Below are positions 16,595 through 27,620 of a DNA stretch of 45,845 bases, piece after piece (positions within the stretch are counted from its first letter, which is position 1; every line of letters begins with the position of its first letter). The translations under genes and the position numbers were made by a program. The stretch covers positions 10,939 through 56,783 of the forward strand of contig NZ_LMIK01000002.1 in assembly GCF_001428685.1 (NCBI RefSeq). The letters are read 5' to 3'. The stretch is from Lysobacter sp. Root76. Lineage in GTDB: Bacteria > Pseudomonadota > Gammaproteobacteria > Xanthomonadales > Xanthomonadaceae. Under the pieces are notes generated by a model that was not told the DNA's origin, made no database searches, and worked only from the letters and a program-made list of their open reading frames with translations.

Positions 16595-19270
16595 TTACTC
16601 ACGCGGCCCACGCATCGCCAATGCGCGTGTGATCAAGGCCCGCAATGCCGCCGGCCGCAGCGGCTTGGGCAGGAAGCTCCAGCCCAGTTCTTCCGCGCGT
16701 TGCCGCAGGCCCGGGTCGGCGTCGCCCGACATCAGCACGATCGCCGGCAGTGCCTGCCAGGCGCGGTGCAGGCGCGGCGCCAGGGCCATGCCGGTGTCCT
16801 CGCCGAGGCGGTAGTCGAGCAACAGCAGTTCCGGCATCGGCGCGATCCGCGCCTGCATCTCCGCATCCGCGGCCGAACGCGCCGCAGTCACCGCGCAGCC
16901 CCAGTCCGTGAGCAGGCGCGTGGCGGCGTCGCGCGAGGCCGGATCGTCGTCGACGACCCAGACCCGGCGGCCCAGCAGCGGCGAATCGTTCGCTTCCGCG
17001 CTCGGCTGCGGCGCGGCGACCGCCGCCGCATCGCCGTAGGGCAGCTCGACCGAGAACACGCTGCCGCGTCCCGGCCAGGAGCGCACGCGCACCGGGTGTT
17101 CGAGCAGCAGCGCGATGCGGCGCACGATCGCCAGACCCAGGCCGGCGCCGCGCGCGGGCGCATCCATGCCGGTGTCCAGGCGCTGGAACTCCTCGAAGAT
17201 GGTTTCGAGCTTGCTTTCCGGAATGCCGGTGCCGCTGTCCCATACTTCCACTCGCACGCCGGTGGACGTGCGGCGCGCGCCCAGTACGATGCGGCCGCCG
17301 CGCGGGGTGAACTGCAGCGCGTTGGAAACGAAGTTCTGCACGATCCGGCGCAGCAGCGCTTCGTCGCTGTCGACCACGGCGCGGCTGGCGAGCACGTGCA
17401 GGCGCAGGCCGCGGGCCTGGGCCAGGATCCGGAACGGGCCCTCGATGGCGGCGAACAAGTGCGCCAGCGGGAACGCGCCGCGCCGTACCTGCAGCGCGCC
17501 GGACTCCAGACGCGCGATGTCGAGCAGACTGGCGAGGATGTCGTCCTGCGCCGACAGCGCCGCATCGATGTGCTCGATCACCTCTGCGCTCTCGGCGTCG
17601 ACGCGCCGGCGCAACGAGGACAGGTACATGCGCGCGGCGTTCAGCGGCTGCAGCAGATCGTGCACCGCGGCGGCGACGAAGCGGGTCTTGGAGCGATTGG
17701 CGCGTTCGGCTTCGCCCTTGGCCTCGCGCAGATCGCCGGTGCGCTCCTCGATCCGGCGTTCCAGGCTGTCGGCGAGCGTGCGCAGATCGCGCGCGGCCTG
17801 CTTGTAGGCGGTGATGTCGGCATAGCTGGTGACGAAGCCGCCACCGGGCATAGGGTTGCCGCGGATCTCGATCACGGTGCCGTCGGCGCGCTCGCGCTCG
17901 TGCAGATACGGTTGAGCGCGTTGCAGATGTTCGAGCCGGCGCCGGATCGCGTCTTCCGGATCGTCGCCGAGCAGGCCGCGGCGCGCGTTGTAGCGGATCA
18001 GGTCCTCGATCGGCCGCCGGACCTGGAGCAGATCCGGCGGGTAGCGGAACAGTTCGGCGTAGCGTTGGTTCCAGGCCACCAGGCGCAGTTGCGCATCGAC
18101 CACGCTCACGCCTTGCGGCAGATGCTCCAGGCTCTGGCCTTCGCCGATGCTGGCGCGGTGCGCGGCCTGGACCACGCCGTCCTGGGCTGTGCGTAGCGCC
18201 TGGGTGTGCTGTTCGACCAACTGCTCGAGTTCCTGCCGGCTGCGCAGGCGCAGGCGCGCGATGCGATGGCGCTGCCACAGCAGCAAGGCCAGCGAGACCA
18301 GCAGCAGCCAGGCGCCGGCGGCGACCGCGCGCGCGATCCAGGCTGCGTGCACGCTGGGGCCGGCGTCGCGCAGCAGGTGCAGGGTCCAGCCTTCGCGCGC
18401 CAGCTTCAGCGATTGCCACACCAGGTCGCGGCCACCGCCGAGCTCGCGCACGCGCACCACGCGCGCGTCCGCGCCCAGCGCGCGCTGCTGCGTCACCGCG
18501 ACCGGCTGCAGGCGTTGGCCCAGATACTGCTGGGTGCGTCGCAGTTGTTCGCGTTGCGTAGCGCTCAAGGGCGCGAGCATGCGGTAGCGCCATTCCGGGC
18601 GCCCGGTCAGGAACACGATGCCGTTGGCATCGCTGAGCAGGACCAGATCGCCGCGTTCGCTCCAATCGGACTGGATGTCGTCCAGCACCACTTTCACCGC
18701 AACCGCGCCGATCGCCTTGCCCTGAGAGTCGCGGATCGCGCGCGCGATGAAGTGGCCCGGGCGCTGGGTGGTGACGCCGATCGCGTAGAACTCGCCGCTG
18801 CCGCGCGCCATCGCCTGCTGGAAGTAGGGGCGGAACGCGTAGGAGTGGCCGACGTTGCTGCTGGGCAGGGTCCAGTTGCTCGCGGCGATGCCGACGCCGT
18901 CGCGATCGATCAGGGTCAGCGTGCTGGTGCGGTTGGCGAAGTTCAGCTGGACCAGGCGCTCATTGGCGCGCTGGTGCTGGGCCTGGTCCTGCGGGTCGAG
19001 CAAGGTCGCCTTGAGCTGCGGATCCAGCGACAGCACCGCCGGCATGATGCGATAGCGGTCGATGTGCTGTTCCAGGGCCTGCGCGCGCTGGACCAGCAAG
19101 GCGCGCGCTTCCGCGGCCTGCGCCTGCAGGGCGCGCTCGTAAGCGATGCGGCCGGCGACCAGCATCGACAGCAGCATGACGGCCAGGATCAGGGCGATCC
19201 ACAGGGCGGTGTGCAGTTGGCGGCGGCGCGGGATCACGGTCGGCGATGGTCGGTGGCGGCCCTGGGCCAA
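16595..19270 (-). CDS. Hybrid sensor histidine kinase with Cache and PAS domains
   Basis: The 891-residue product has a membrane helix at about 22-41, a periplasmic DctB-like double Cache region (45-305) and a second helix at 308-333. Then come a PAS domain (381-490; LPQGVSVVDAQLRLVAWNQRYAELF), a coiled linker and the kinase core, with the phospho-accepting H537 in AVHDLLQPL, N650 in QNFVSNALQF and the ATP lid motif DSGTGIP at 678. A C-terminal receiver has D819 in LLLDYRLGE. It should sense a small carboxylate outside the cell and signal to the convergent response regulator. The start is uncertain: TTG at 19270 is used here, and no clear ribosome binding site is seen. It is 55 bases downstream of the porin gene. 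Confidence 0.88.
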   Translation of the reverse strand: MAQGRHRPSPTVIPRRRQLHTALWIALILAVMLLSMLVAGRIAYERALQAQAAEARALLVQRAQALEQHIDRYRIMPAVLSLDPQLKATLLDPQDQAQHQRANERLVQLNFANRTSTLTLIDRDGVGIAASNWTLPSSNVGHSYAFRPYFQQAMARGSGEFYAIGVTTQRPGHFIARAIRDSQGKAIGAVAVKVVLDDIQSDWSERGDLVLLSDANGIVFLTGRPEWRYRMLAPLSATQREQLRRTQQYLGQRLQPVAVTQQRALGADARVVRVRELGGGRDLVWQSLKLAREGWTLHLLRDAGPSVHAAWIARAVAAGAWLLLVSLALLLWQRHRIARLRLRSRQELEQLVEQHTQALRTAQDGVVQAAHRASIGEGQSLEHLPQGVSVVDAQLRLVAWNQRYAELFRYPPDLLQVRRPIEDLIRYNARRGLLGDDPEDAIRRRLEHLQRAQPYLHERERADGTVIEIRGNPMPGGGFVTSYADITAYKQAARDLRTLADSLERRIEERTGDLREAKGEAERANRSKTRFVAAAVHDLLQPLNAARMYLSSLRRRVDAESAEVIEHIDAALSAQDDILASLLDIARLESGALQVRRGAFPLAHLFAAIEGPFRILAQARGLRLHVLASRAVVDSDEALLRRIVQNFVSNALQFTPRGGRIVLGARRTSTGVRVEVWDSGTGIPESKLETIFEEFQRLDTGMDAPARGAGLGLAIVRRIALLLEHPVRVRSWPGRGSVFSVELPYGDAAAVAAPQPSAEANDSPLLGRRVWVVDDDPASRDAATRLLTDWGCAVTAARSAADAEMQARIAPMPELLLLDYRLGEDTGMALAPRLHRAWQALPAIVLMSGDADPGLRQRAEELGWSFLPKPLRPAALRALITRALAMRGPRE

Positions 19271-19325
19271 GACTAGCGGCTTTTGCGCGCGGCTTTTGCC
19301 CGCGAATCCCGGCCCGGGCCTCGCC

Positions 19326-20513
19326 TCAGAAGTTGAGCTGCGCGCGCAGCTCCAGCACGCGCGGATCGGCCGCCAGCACGCCGCGTTCGGCGGCCACCCG
19401 CACGTAGTTGGCCTGGAACTTGAAATGCGTGCTCAGGTACCAGTTCAGGCCCAGGGTTAGGTCGCGCTGGTGGCCGCCGGCGATGCCGGCATGGTCGAGG
19501 TCGAGTTCGCCGTAGCGCAGCAGCGCTTCGACCGCGCCGTAGCGGTGCTCGGGTTTGACGTTGCCGACGTTGCCGGCCGCGTAAGGCCGGGTCTCCCCGG
19601 TCAGCACCCAGCTGCCGGTGGCGTAGTAGCCCGAGGCGCTGTAGTCGGCCAGGCCGTTCTCGCGCTCGGCCGTCGCGTGCAGGTATTCGGCTTGCAGCGA
19701 CAGCGGTCCGTCGATCCACAGCGCTTCCAGGCCGTTGCGCACGATGCGGTCGACGCCGCCCAGGGTGCCGCTGTCGACCAGCCGCGTCGTCGTCAGTCCG
19801 GCCAGCGGCCGCGCGCGGAAACGCGCCGACGGCCCGAACCAGACATCGCGCCCGTCGCGATGCCCATGCGGGTTCTCGACCGAGCCCGACACGGCCAGAT
19901 GCACGACGCGGTCCTTGTCCTTGATCGGCGTCCAGATCGCGCGCATCGCGGCGGTGGTGCCGGGGTTGTCGCCCTGCAGGTCCTTGCCGAAAAAGTAGGC
20001 GGCGCTGAGGCCGTAGCGCGGACGGTCCAGCGACCATTCCACGCCGGTGCGGCGGCCTTCGTAGATCGCCTGCGAGGCCGCCGAGGCTTCCAGCATGCTG
20101 GAGGCGCGCGAAGCGGCGATGCTTTCCATGCTGACCGGGGTCTTGAAGTAGCCGATGCGGATCTTGCCGTAGTCGCGATCGAACAAGGCGCGCGTCTCCA
20201 TGCGCAGGGCCACGTCCAGCCAGAGCTTGGACTGGAAATCCATGACCGCGGTGAAGTCGTAGACGTCCTTCTTCTTGACCACGATCCCGAACTCCTTGCG
20301 CCGGTTCGTGTGCGCATCCTCGAGCGAGGTCGCGGCGGTGCCGTAGCCGTCGTCGCCGGAGAAATCGTTGAGGTCCCAGGCGTAGTTCATCGTGCCCGAC
20401 ACTTCGGTGCCGTCGTCCAGCGCGAACCTGGTCGGCCAGTCGTCGCCGGCGTGGGCGGCGCCGGCGGCGAATGCGAAGGCGAGCAGGCAGGCGCGGCGGG
20501 GCAGGATCGTCAT
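19326..20513 (-). CDS. OprO/OprP-family outer membrane porin
   Basis: The 395-residue product has a signal peptide (MTILPRRACLLAFAFAAGAAHA, cleaved before GDDW) and ends in phenylalanine (LRAQLNF), the usual mark of an outer membrane beta barrel. Alternating strands, the KIRIGYFKTPVSMES segment and the RYGLSAAYFFG stretch resemble phosphate-selective porins of the OprO/OprP family. Its place between dctA and the hybrid kinase suggests that it admits dicarboxylates or related anions here; this is inference. A GGAG lies seven to eight bases before the start. The gene order suggests co-transcription with dctA upstream. Confidence 0.82.
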   Translation of the reverse strand: MTILPRRACLLAFAFAAGAAHAGDDWPTRFALDDGTEVSGTMNYAWDLNDFSGDDGYGTAATSLEDAHTNRRKEFGIVVKKKDVYDFTAVMDFQSKLWLDVALRMETRALFDRDYGKIRIGYFKTPVSMESIAASRASSMLEASAASQAIYEGRRTGVEWSLDRPRYGLSAAYFFGKDLQGDNPGTTAAMRAIWTPIKDKDRVVHLAVSGSVENPHGHRDGRDVWFGPSARFRARPLAGLTTTRLVDSGTLGGVDRIVRNGLEALWIDGPLSLQAEYLHATAERENGLADYSASGYYATGSWVLTGETRPYAAGNVGNVKPEHRYGAVEALLRYGELDLDHAGIAGGHQRDLTLGLNWYLSTHFKFQANYVRVAAERGVLAADPRVLELRAQLNF

Positions 20514-20654
20514 GGTCGGTCTCCGATGCGCGACGCGCAGGCGCGCGCCGCCGACGGGCGTGGCGACGCCCGGGCTTGCGGGTGGGTGGTGGGGGCGCGG
20601 GTCGGGCCCGCGCGGATGGATCGGGCTAGACGGCGCAGGCTTGAAGTGCGCGCA

Positions 20655-21986
<1,332 letters not shown>

Positions 21987-22014
21987 GGACGAGGGTTCCG
22001 AGGCGTGGGTGGGT

Positions 22015-23346
22015 TCAGTCGCGGTCGATGTGCGAGGTCTTGCGGGTGTCGGGCATCAGCGCGTAGACCAGCAGCGAGCAGGCGATGCAGGCGCTGACGT
22101 ACCAGAAGAAGCCGCTTTCCATGCCGAGTTGCTTGAATCGGATCGCGATGGGCTCGGCGGTGCCGCCGAACAAGGCCACCGTCAGCGCGTAGGGCAGGCC
22201 CACGCCGAGGGCGCGGATCTCGACCGGGAACAGTTCGGCTTTCACCACCGCGTTGATCGCGGTATAGCCGCTGACCGCACTGAGCAGGATCATGATCAGC
22301 CAGAACGCCTGCATCGGCGTCTGCGCGCTCTGGATCAGGTGCATCACCGGCACGGTCAGCACCGAGCCGAGTACGCCGAACGCGATCAGCAGCGGGCGCC
22401 GGCCGATGCGGTCGGACAGGGCGCCGACCAGCGGTTGCATCAGCATGTAGACGAACAGGCTGCCGGCGTTGATCAGCGAGGCGGTTTCCTTGTCGAAACC
22501 GGCGCTGAGGGTGAGGTACTTCAGCATGTAGTTGGTGTAGGTGTAGAACGCCAGCGTGCCGCCCATGGTCAGGCCGACCACGGTCAGCACCGCATGCGGA
22601 TGCCGCATCAGCGTGCGCAGCGAGCCCTCGCGCGGCTTGGCCGCGGCGTTGCCCTGGAGCTTGGTGAAGGATTCGGTTTCCTGCATGTTGCGGCGCAGGT
22701 AGAGCGCGATGATCGCGGCCATGGCGCCGATCGCGAACGGGATGCGCCAGCCCCAGGCCTTGAGCTGGGCCTCGTCGAGCACGAACTGCTGCAGCACGAT
22801 CAGCACCAGCAGAGCCAGCAGCTGGCCCATGATCAGGGTCACGTACAGGAAGCTGGACCAGAAGCCGCGGTTCTTGCGCGTGGCCATCTCGCTCAGATAG
22901 GTCGCCGAGCTGCCGTACTCGCCGCCGACGCTCAGGCCCTGCAGCAGGCGCGCCAGCACCAGCAGGATCGGCGCGAGCACGCCGATGGTCTCGTAGCCCG
23001 GGGTGAAGGTGATGATCAGCGAGCCGCCGCACATCAGCAGCACCGACAGCATCAGCGCGGCCTTGCGGCCGTGGCGGTCGGCGTAGCGGCCGAACACCCA
23101 GCCGCCCAGGGGCCGCATCAGGAAGCCGACGGCGAAGATCGCCGCGGCGTTCAGGGCCTGCGACAGACTGTCGCCCGCCGGGAAGAAGGTCTTGGCGAAG
23201 TACAGCGAAAACGCGGTGTAGACGTACCAGTCGTAGTACTCGACCAGGTTGCCGATCGAACCGCTGAAGATCGACTTCAAACGCTGCCCCGCGCTCATCG
23301 GCACGGCCTGGGGGAGGGCTGGCTCGGCGGTGCTGATGGCGCTCAA
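22015..23346 (-). CDS. MHS-type MFS transporter, alpha-ketoglutarate/dicarboxylate permease-like
   Basis: The 443-residue product is a 12-helix major facilitator of the metabolite:H+ symporter group. The motif [23 protein letters not shown] at helix 1 (here in part), [13 protein letters not shown] between helices 2 and 3 and [15 protein letters not shown] in helix 4 fit KgtP-like permeases. I placed the start at TTG 23346 because AGGAG lies exactly six bases upstream; a longer ATG start at 23439 would add a proline-rich tail with no ribosome site. It is the first gene of the minus-strand series leading to dctA and is divergent from prpE. Confidence 0.85.
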   Translation of the reverse strand: MSAISTAEPALPQAVPMSAGQRLKSIFSGSIGNLVEYYDWYVYTAFSLYFAKTFFPAGDSLSQALNAAAIFAVGFLMRPLGGWVFGRYADRHGRKAALMLSVLLMCGGSLIITFTPGYETIGVLAPILLVLARLLQGLSVGGEYGSSATYLSEMATRKNRGFWSSFLYVTLIMGQLLALLVLIVLQQFVLDEAQLKAWGWRIPFAIGAMAAIIALYLRRNMQETESFTKLQGNAAAKPREGSLRTLMRHPHAVLTVVGLTMGGTLAFYTYTNYMLKYLTLSAGFDKETASLINAGSLFVYMLMQPLVGALSDRIGRRPLLIAFGVLGSVLTVPVMHLIQSAQTPMQAFWLIMILLSAVSGYTAINAVVKAELFPVEIRALGVGLPYALTVALFGGTAEPIAIRFKQLGMESGFFWYVSACIACSLLVYALMPDTRKTSHIDRD

Positions 23347-23500
23347 GGAAGGCTCCTGCTCGGTTGCGGGCGGGGCGGGCGGGCCGGGCCCAACGCCGGG
23401 GACGATGGTGGACGCTGGCGGCAGGGCGGCCAATAGCACCTTAAGGCTAGCCGGAACGGCTTAGGAGGCAATGGGGCGCGGATTGCGGGGCTGGGCTTCC

Positions 23501-23542
23501 CTAGACCAAGGTCGTAACGCGCCCTTGCGCGCCCTGGTCTAG
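23501..23542. promoter_or_regulatory. Paired palindromes between the MHS transporter and prpE
   Basis: CTAGACCA at 23501-23508 and TGGTCTAG at 23535-23542 are perfectly inverted, 26 bases apart. The left arm also lies in a compact 10-bp palindrome, GACCAAGGTC (23504-23513). This lies 33 bases before prpE and about 155 bases before the transporter start, in the only divergent promoter region of the two units. LuxR/NarL-type regulators bind such palindromes; the link to the regulator at 15921 is inference. Confidence 0.5.
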
Positions 23543-23574
23543 CCTGCCGCTGGACCCGAGCGTAAAGGCGCCGT

Positions 23575-25464
23575 ATGAGCTACGAGGACTTCTACCGCCG
23601 CTCGATCGAGGAGCCCGAAGCCTTCTGGGCCGAACAGGCGCGCGCGATCCACTGGCACAAGCCGCCCGAGCGCATCCTCGACTACGGCCGCCCGCCGTTC
23701 CGGCGCTGGTTCGCCGGCGGCGAAACCAACCTTTGCTACAACGCCCTCGACCGCCATCTGGACGAACGCGGCGACCAGCTCGCGCTGGCGACCGTCTCCA
23801 GCGAGACCGGGCAGACCCGCGAGTTCAGCTACCGCGAACTGCACCGCGAAGTGAACGTGTTCGCCGCGGTGCTGAAGTCGCTGCAGGTCGGCCGCGGCGA
23901 CCGCGTGGTGATCTACATGCCGAACATGGCCGAGGCGGTGTTCGCGATGCTGGCCTGCGCGCGCATCGGCGCGGTGCATTCGGTGGTGTTCGGCGGTTTC
24001 GCCGCGCACAACCTGGCGCTGCGCATCGACGACGCGACCCCGAAGCTGCTGATCTGCGCCGACGCCGGCATGCGCGGCGGCAAGGTGATCGCCTACAAAC
24101 CGCTGGTCGATGCGGCCTGCGCCGAAGCCGCGTCGCCGCCGCCGCGGGTGCTGGTGGTCGATCGCGCTCTGGACCCGGATCTGGCGCTGATCGCCGGCCG
24201 CGATCTCGACTACGCCGCCCTGCGCGCGCAGCACGAAGGCGCCACGGTCGAAGTCGAATGGCTGGAGTCGAACGAACCCAGCTATCTGCTCTACACCTCC
24301 GGCACCACCGGCAAGCCCAAGGGCGTGCAGCGCGACGTCGGCGGCTACGCGGTCGCTCTGGCCCTGTCGATGTGGTCGATCTACGACGTGCGCGCCGGCC
24401 AGGTGATGTTCTCGACCTCGGACGTGGGCTGGGCGGTGGGGCACTCCTACAACGTCTACGGGCCGCTGATCGCCGGCGCGACCTCGGTGCTGTACGAGGG
24501 CCTGCCGACCAATCCCGACCCCGGCATCTGGTGGCGCATCTGCGAGCGCTACGGCGTGCGCACCATGTTCTCCTCGCCGACCGGCATCCGCGTGCTCAAG
24601 AAACAGGACGCGGCCTGGTTGAAGAAGCACGACCTGTCGCGGCTGCACTGGCTGTTCCTGGCCGGCGAGCCGCTGGACGAGCCGACCGCGCACTGGATCA
24701 CCGACGGCATCGGCAAGCCCATCATCGACAACTATTGGCAGACCGAGACCGGCTGGCCGGTGCTGGCGCTGATGCCGGGACTGGAGATGAAGCCGATCAA
24801 GTTCGGTTCGCCCGGACTGCCCACGCCGGGCTATCGCCTGCGCGTGATAGACGAAGCCACCGGACGGGATGTCGGCGCCGGCGAGAAGGGCGTGCTGGTG
24901 ATCGTGCCGCCGCTGCCGCCGGGTTGCATGACCACGGTCTGGAACGACGACGCGCGCTTCCTGTCCAGCTATTTCGGCCACTTCAAGGAACTGCTGTACA
25001 GCTCGCTGGATTGGGCGATCCGCGACGAGGACGGCTACACCTTCATCCTCGGCCGCACCGACGACGTGATCAACGTCGCCGGGCATCGCCTGGGCACGCG
25101 CGAAATCGAGGAATCGGTGGCCTCGCACCCGGCGGTGGCCGAGGCCGCGGTGATCGGCGTGCGCGACGAGCTCAAGGGTCAGGTGCCGGTGGTGTTCGCC
25201 ACCCTCAAGCAGGCCGGCGATCAGGACCCCGCGCGCGCCGCGGCCGGGATGCGCCAATGCGTGGTCGACCAACTGGGCGCGGTGGCGCGACCGGCGCGGG
25301 TGTACGTGGTGGCCGCGCTGCCCAAGACGCGCTCGGGCAAGCTGTTGAGGCGCTCGATCCAGGCCCTGGCGGAAAGCCGCGACCCCGGCGATCTGTCGAC
25401 CCTGGACGATCCGGCCGCCCTGGACGAAGTGCAGCGTGCGCTGGAGCGCGGTGCCGATGCCTGA
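23575..25464 (+). CDS. prpE: Propionate-CoA ligase
   Basis: The 629-residue product is an AMP-forming acyl-CoA synthetase of the acetyl/propionyl-CoA group. It shows the P-loop-like YTSGTTGKPKG, the VFSTSDVGWAVGHSY-type segment (written here MFSTSDVGWAVGHSY), DNYWQTETGWP, the hinge GRTDDVINVAGHRLGT and the catalytic lysine K589 in TRSGKLLRR, the target of regulatory acetylation in this family. The propionate assignment over acetate rests on the near presence of prpB and prpC and the close PrpE-like N-terminus; no enzyme data are available. AAAGGCG precedes the ATG. It is the first of a four-gene same-strand run. Confidence 0.88.
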   Translation: MSYEDFYRRSIEEPEAFWAEQARAIHWHKPPERILDYGRPPFRRWFAGGETNLCYNALDRHLDERGDQLALATVSSETGQTREFSYRELHREVNVFAAVLKSLQVGRGDRVVIYMPNMAEAVFAMLACARIGAVHSVVFGGFAAHNLALRIDDATPKLLICADAGMRGGKVIAYKPLVDAACAEAASPPPRVLVVDRALDPDLALIAGRDLDYAALRAQHEGATVEVEWLESNEPSYLLYTSGTTGKPKGVQRDVGGYAVALALSMWSIYDVRAGQVMFSTSDVGWAVGHSYNVYGPLIAGATSVLYEGLPTNPDPGIWWRICERYGVRTMFSSPTGIRVLKKQDAAWLKKHDLSRLHWLFLAGEPLDEPTAHWITDGIGKPIIDNYWQTETGWPVLALMPGLEMKPIKFGSPGLPTPGYRLRVIDEATGRDVGAGEKGVLVIVPPLPPGCMTTVWNDDARFLSSYFGHFKELLYSSLDWAIRDEDGYTFILGRTDDVINVAGHRLGTREIEESVASHPAVAEAAVIGVRDELKGQVPVVFATLKQAGDQDPARAAAGMRQCVVDQLGAVARPARVYVVAALPKTRSGKLLRRSIQALAESRDPGDLSTLDDPAALDEVQRALERGADA

Positions 25465-25523
25465 GGCCGGCCACGGCACGGCGGATTGAGCAAAACCGGC
25501 GGGCGGGGCCGGTCGCGTAGCGC

Positions 25524-25556
25524 TTGACAGCGCCTTTCACCGCGCTCCGCTACCAT
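25524..25556 (+). promoter_or_regulatory. Possible promoter upstream of the SUFU gene
   Basis: TTGACA at 25524-25529 is a perfect -35 hexamer. The nearest -10-like hexamer is TACCAT at 25551-25556, a spacing of 21 bases, which is longer than optimal. The gap between prpE and the SUFU gene is 124 bases, so a separate promoter is reasonable but not proven. Confidence 0.3.
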
Positions 25557-25588
25557 GAACGCCCCTTTGGGACGGAGCGGGAGCGACG

Positions 25589-26650
25589 ATGGAGCGCCAA
25601 GAGGATCAGGCACCTGGCTGGGACGCGATCGACCGCGCCCTGGCGCCGCTGTACGCCGAGCAGGAGCCGCGCCACTACGGCACGCTGATCAAGCGCTCGC
25701 TGGGCGGCAACGATCCGCTCGACGGCATCAGCGCCTACAAGCGCGAGGAGCCGGTGCCGCACTGGCATTTCGTCACCTACGGCCTGTCCGAACTCTACGC
25801 CAAGGAATCCGACGATCCCGGGCACAGCGGCTGGGGCTTCGAGCTGACCTTCCGCCTGCGCGACGACAGCGATGCGACCGAGCCGCCGGTCTGGGCCTTG
25901 AACTTCCTGCAGAACCTGGCGCGTTACGTGTTCGACAGCGGCAACGCCTTCGCCGACGGTCATTACCTCAACGCCAACGGCCCGATCGCCGCCGACAGCG
26001 ATACCCGTATCCGCTCGGTCGCCTTCGTGCGCGACCCCGAACTGGAACCGGTCGACAGCGCCCACGGCCGGGTCGAGTTCCTGCAGGTGGTCGGCCTGAC
26101 CAACGAGGAAGAACTCGCGCTCAAGCGCTGGTCGACGCGCAAGGTGCTGCAGGCCTTCGAGCCGCACATGCCGCTGTGGATCACCGACCTGGAACGCGCT
26201 TCGCTGATGCAAGAGTCGGAGATCGTCGCCGAGATCGCCGCCGGCACCGCCAGCGAGGGCTCCGACACCGGCTTCGTGTTCGTCGACGGCCTGTCCTGGG
26301 AACAGCAGGCGCGGCGTTGGCGCAAGCCGCTGACCACGGTCGTGCTGGGCGCGCGCCAGGTCGGCGAGCTGATGGCGCTGCTGCCGCTGCGGCTGCCGTT
26401 CGACAAACCGTTCTCGTTGATCGGCACGGAGAGCCGGGTGCTGTTCGCGAGCGGCCGCCGCAACGCCGTCCAGGCCGACGGCGAGGACCTGCGCCTGACC
26501 CTGACCGCCGAGACCCTGCGCGAGCTGATCGCCACCCTGCAGGCGCGCGAGGGCCATTACGTCCTGCGCAGCTTCGACATCCTGGGATTCACCGTGCGCA
26601 AGAGCCAGATCAAGGACGCCGACGGCCGCGTGGTCCAGACCATAGGCTGA
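25589..26650 (+). CDS. Suppressor-of-fused (SUFU) domain protein
   Basis: The 353-residue product resembles bacterial SUFU-domain proteins. Marks are the N-terminal [21 protein letters not shown], the [18 protein letters not shown] core, [11 protein letters not shown] and [22 protein letters not shown] in animals restrains the Hedgehog pathway; the bacterial members are mostly uncharacterised, and a part of the family has been proposed as immunity proteins of polymorphic toxins. No toxin gene is seen next to it. It has no signal peptide or membrane helix, so it should be cytoplasmic. GGGAGCG precedes the start. It sits between prpE and prpB, an unexpected place. Confidence 0.82.
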   Translation: MERQEDQAPGWDAIDRALAPLYAEQEPRHYGTLIKRSLGGNDPLDGISAYKREEPVPHWHFVTYGLSELYAKESDDPGHSGWGFELTFRLRDDSDATEPPVWALNFLQNLARYVFDSGNAFADGHYLNANGPIAADSDTRIRSVAFVRDPELEPVDSAHGRVEFLQVVGLTNEEELALKRWSTRKVLQAFEPHMPLWITDLERASLMQESEIVAEIAAGTASEGSDTGFVFVDGLSWEQQARRWRKPLTTVVLGARQVGELMALLPLRLPFDKPFSLIGTESRVLFASGRRNAVQADGEDLRLTLTAETLRELIATLQAREGHYVLRSFDILGFTVRKSQIKDADGRVVQTIG

Positions 26651-26726
26651 GGCGGCCGGGCCGGACGGGTGGGGTAAAATGGCCGGATCGCCCCTGAGTC
26701 CCGGGGCCGATCACAACGGAGCCAGC

Positions 26727-27608
26727 ATGAGCCATCCTTCCGCCGGCGCGCAGTTCCGCGCCGCTCTAGCCGCCGAATCGCCGTTGCAGGTGATGGGCGC
26801 GATCACCGCCTATGCCGGCCTGATGGCCAAGCGCACCGGTTACAAGGCCCTGTACCTGTCCGGCGGCGGCGTCGCCGCCAATTCGCTGGGCGTGCCCGAC
26901 CTGGGCATCAGCACCATGGAAGACGTGCTCACCGACGCGCGCCGTATCGTCGACGCCACCGGCCTGCCGCTGCTGGTCGACATCGACACCGGCTGGGGCG
27001 GCGCGTTCAACATCGGCCGCACCATCCGTTCCTTCATCAACGTCGGCGTCGCCGCCGTGCACATGGAGGACCAGGTCGGTCAGAAGCGCTGCGGCCACCG
27101 TCCGGGCAAGGAAGTGGTGAGCAAGCAGGAGATGGTGGACCGGGTGAAGTCCGCGGTCGATGCGCGCACCGACGAGCAGTTCGTGATCATGGCGCGCACC
27201 GACGCGGCCGCGGTCGAGGGCATCGACTCGGCGATCGAGCGCGCGGTGGCATACGTCGAGGCCGGCGCCGACATGATCTTCCCAGAGGCCATGAACACGC
27301 TCGACGACTACCGCCGCTTCAAGGCCGCGGTGAAGGTGCCGATCCTGGCCAACCTGACCGAGTTCGGCTCGACCCCGTTCTTCACCACCGACGAGCTGCG
27401 CGACGCCGGCGTCGACATCGCCCTGTACTGCTGCGGCGCCTACCGCGCCATGAACAAGGCCGCGCTGAACTTCTACGAGACCGTGCGCCGCGAAGGCACC
27501 CAGAAGAACATCGTCGACACCCTGCAGACCCGCGCGCAGCTGTACGACTTCCTCAATTATCACGCGTACGAAGACAAGCTCGACCAGCTCTTCGCGCAGG
27601 ACAAATAA
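26727..27608 (+). CDS. prpB: 2-methylisocitrate lyase
   Basis: The 293-residue product splits 2-methylisocitrate into pyruvate and succinate, the last step of the methylcitrate cycle. It belongs to the isocitrate lyase/PEP mutase superfamily. The active-site cysteine is C122 in [10 protein letters not shown], with metal-binding acids in VDIDTGWGG and [13 protein letters not shown]. The size matches PrpB (296 in E. coli) rather than true isocitrate lyase (over 420). A TAAAAT about 46 bases upstream might be a -10 but lacks a clear -35. prpC follows after 12 bases, so the two are one transcript. Confidence 0.95.
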   Translation: MSHPSAGAQFRAALAAESPLQVMGAITAYAGLMAKRTGYKALYLSGGGVAANSLGVPDLGISTMEDVLTDARRIVDATGLPLLVDIDTGWGGAFNIGRTIRSFINVGVAAVHMEDQVGQKRCGHRPGKEVVSKQEMVDRVKSAVDARTDEQFVIMARTDAAAVEGIDSAIERAVAYVEAGADMIFPEAMNTLDDYRRFKAAVKVPILANLTEFGSTPFFTTDELRDAGVDIALYCCGAYRAMNKAALNFYETVRREGTQKNIVDTLQTRAQLYDFLNYHAYEDKLDQLFAQDK

Positions 27609-27620
27609 CAAGGAATTCCG

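Noticed and set aside
16595-19270. Kinase and regulator as a classical DctB-DctD pair
   Set aside because: The partner at 15921 has no AAA+ domain and no sigma-54 contact motif; it is a LuxR/NarL-type protein.
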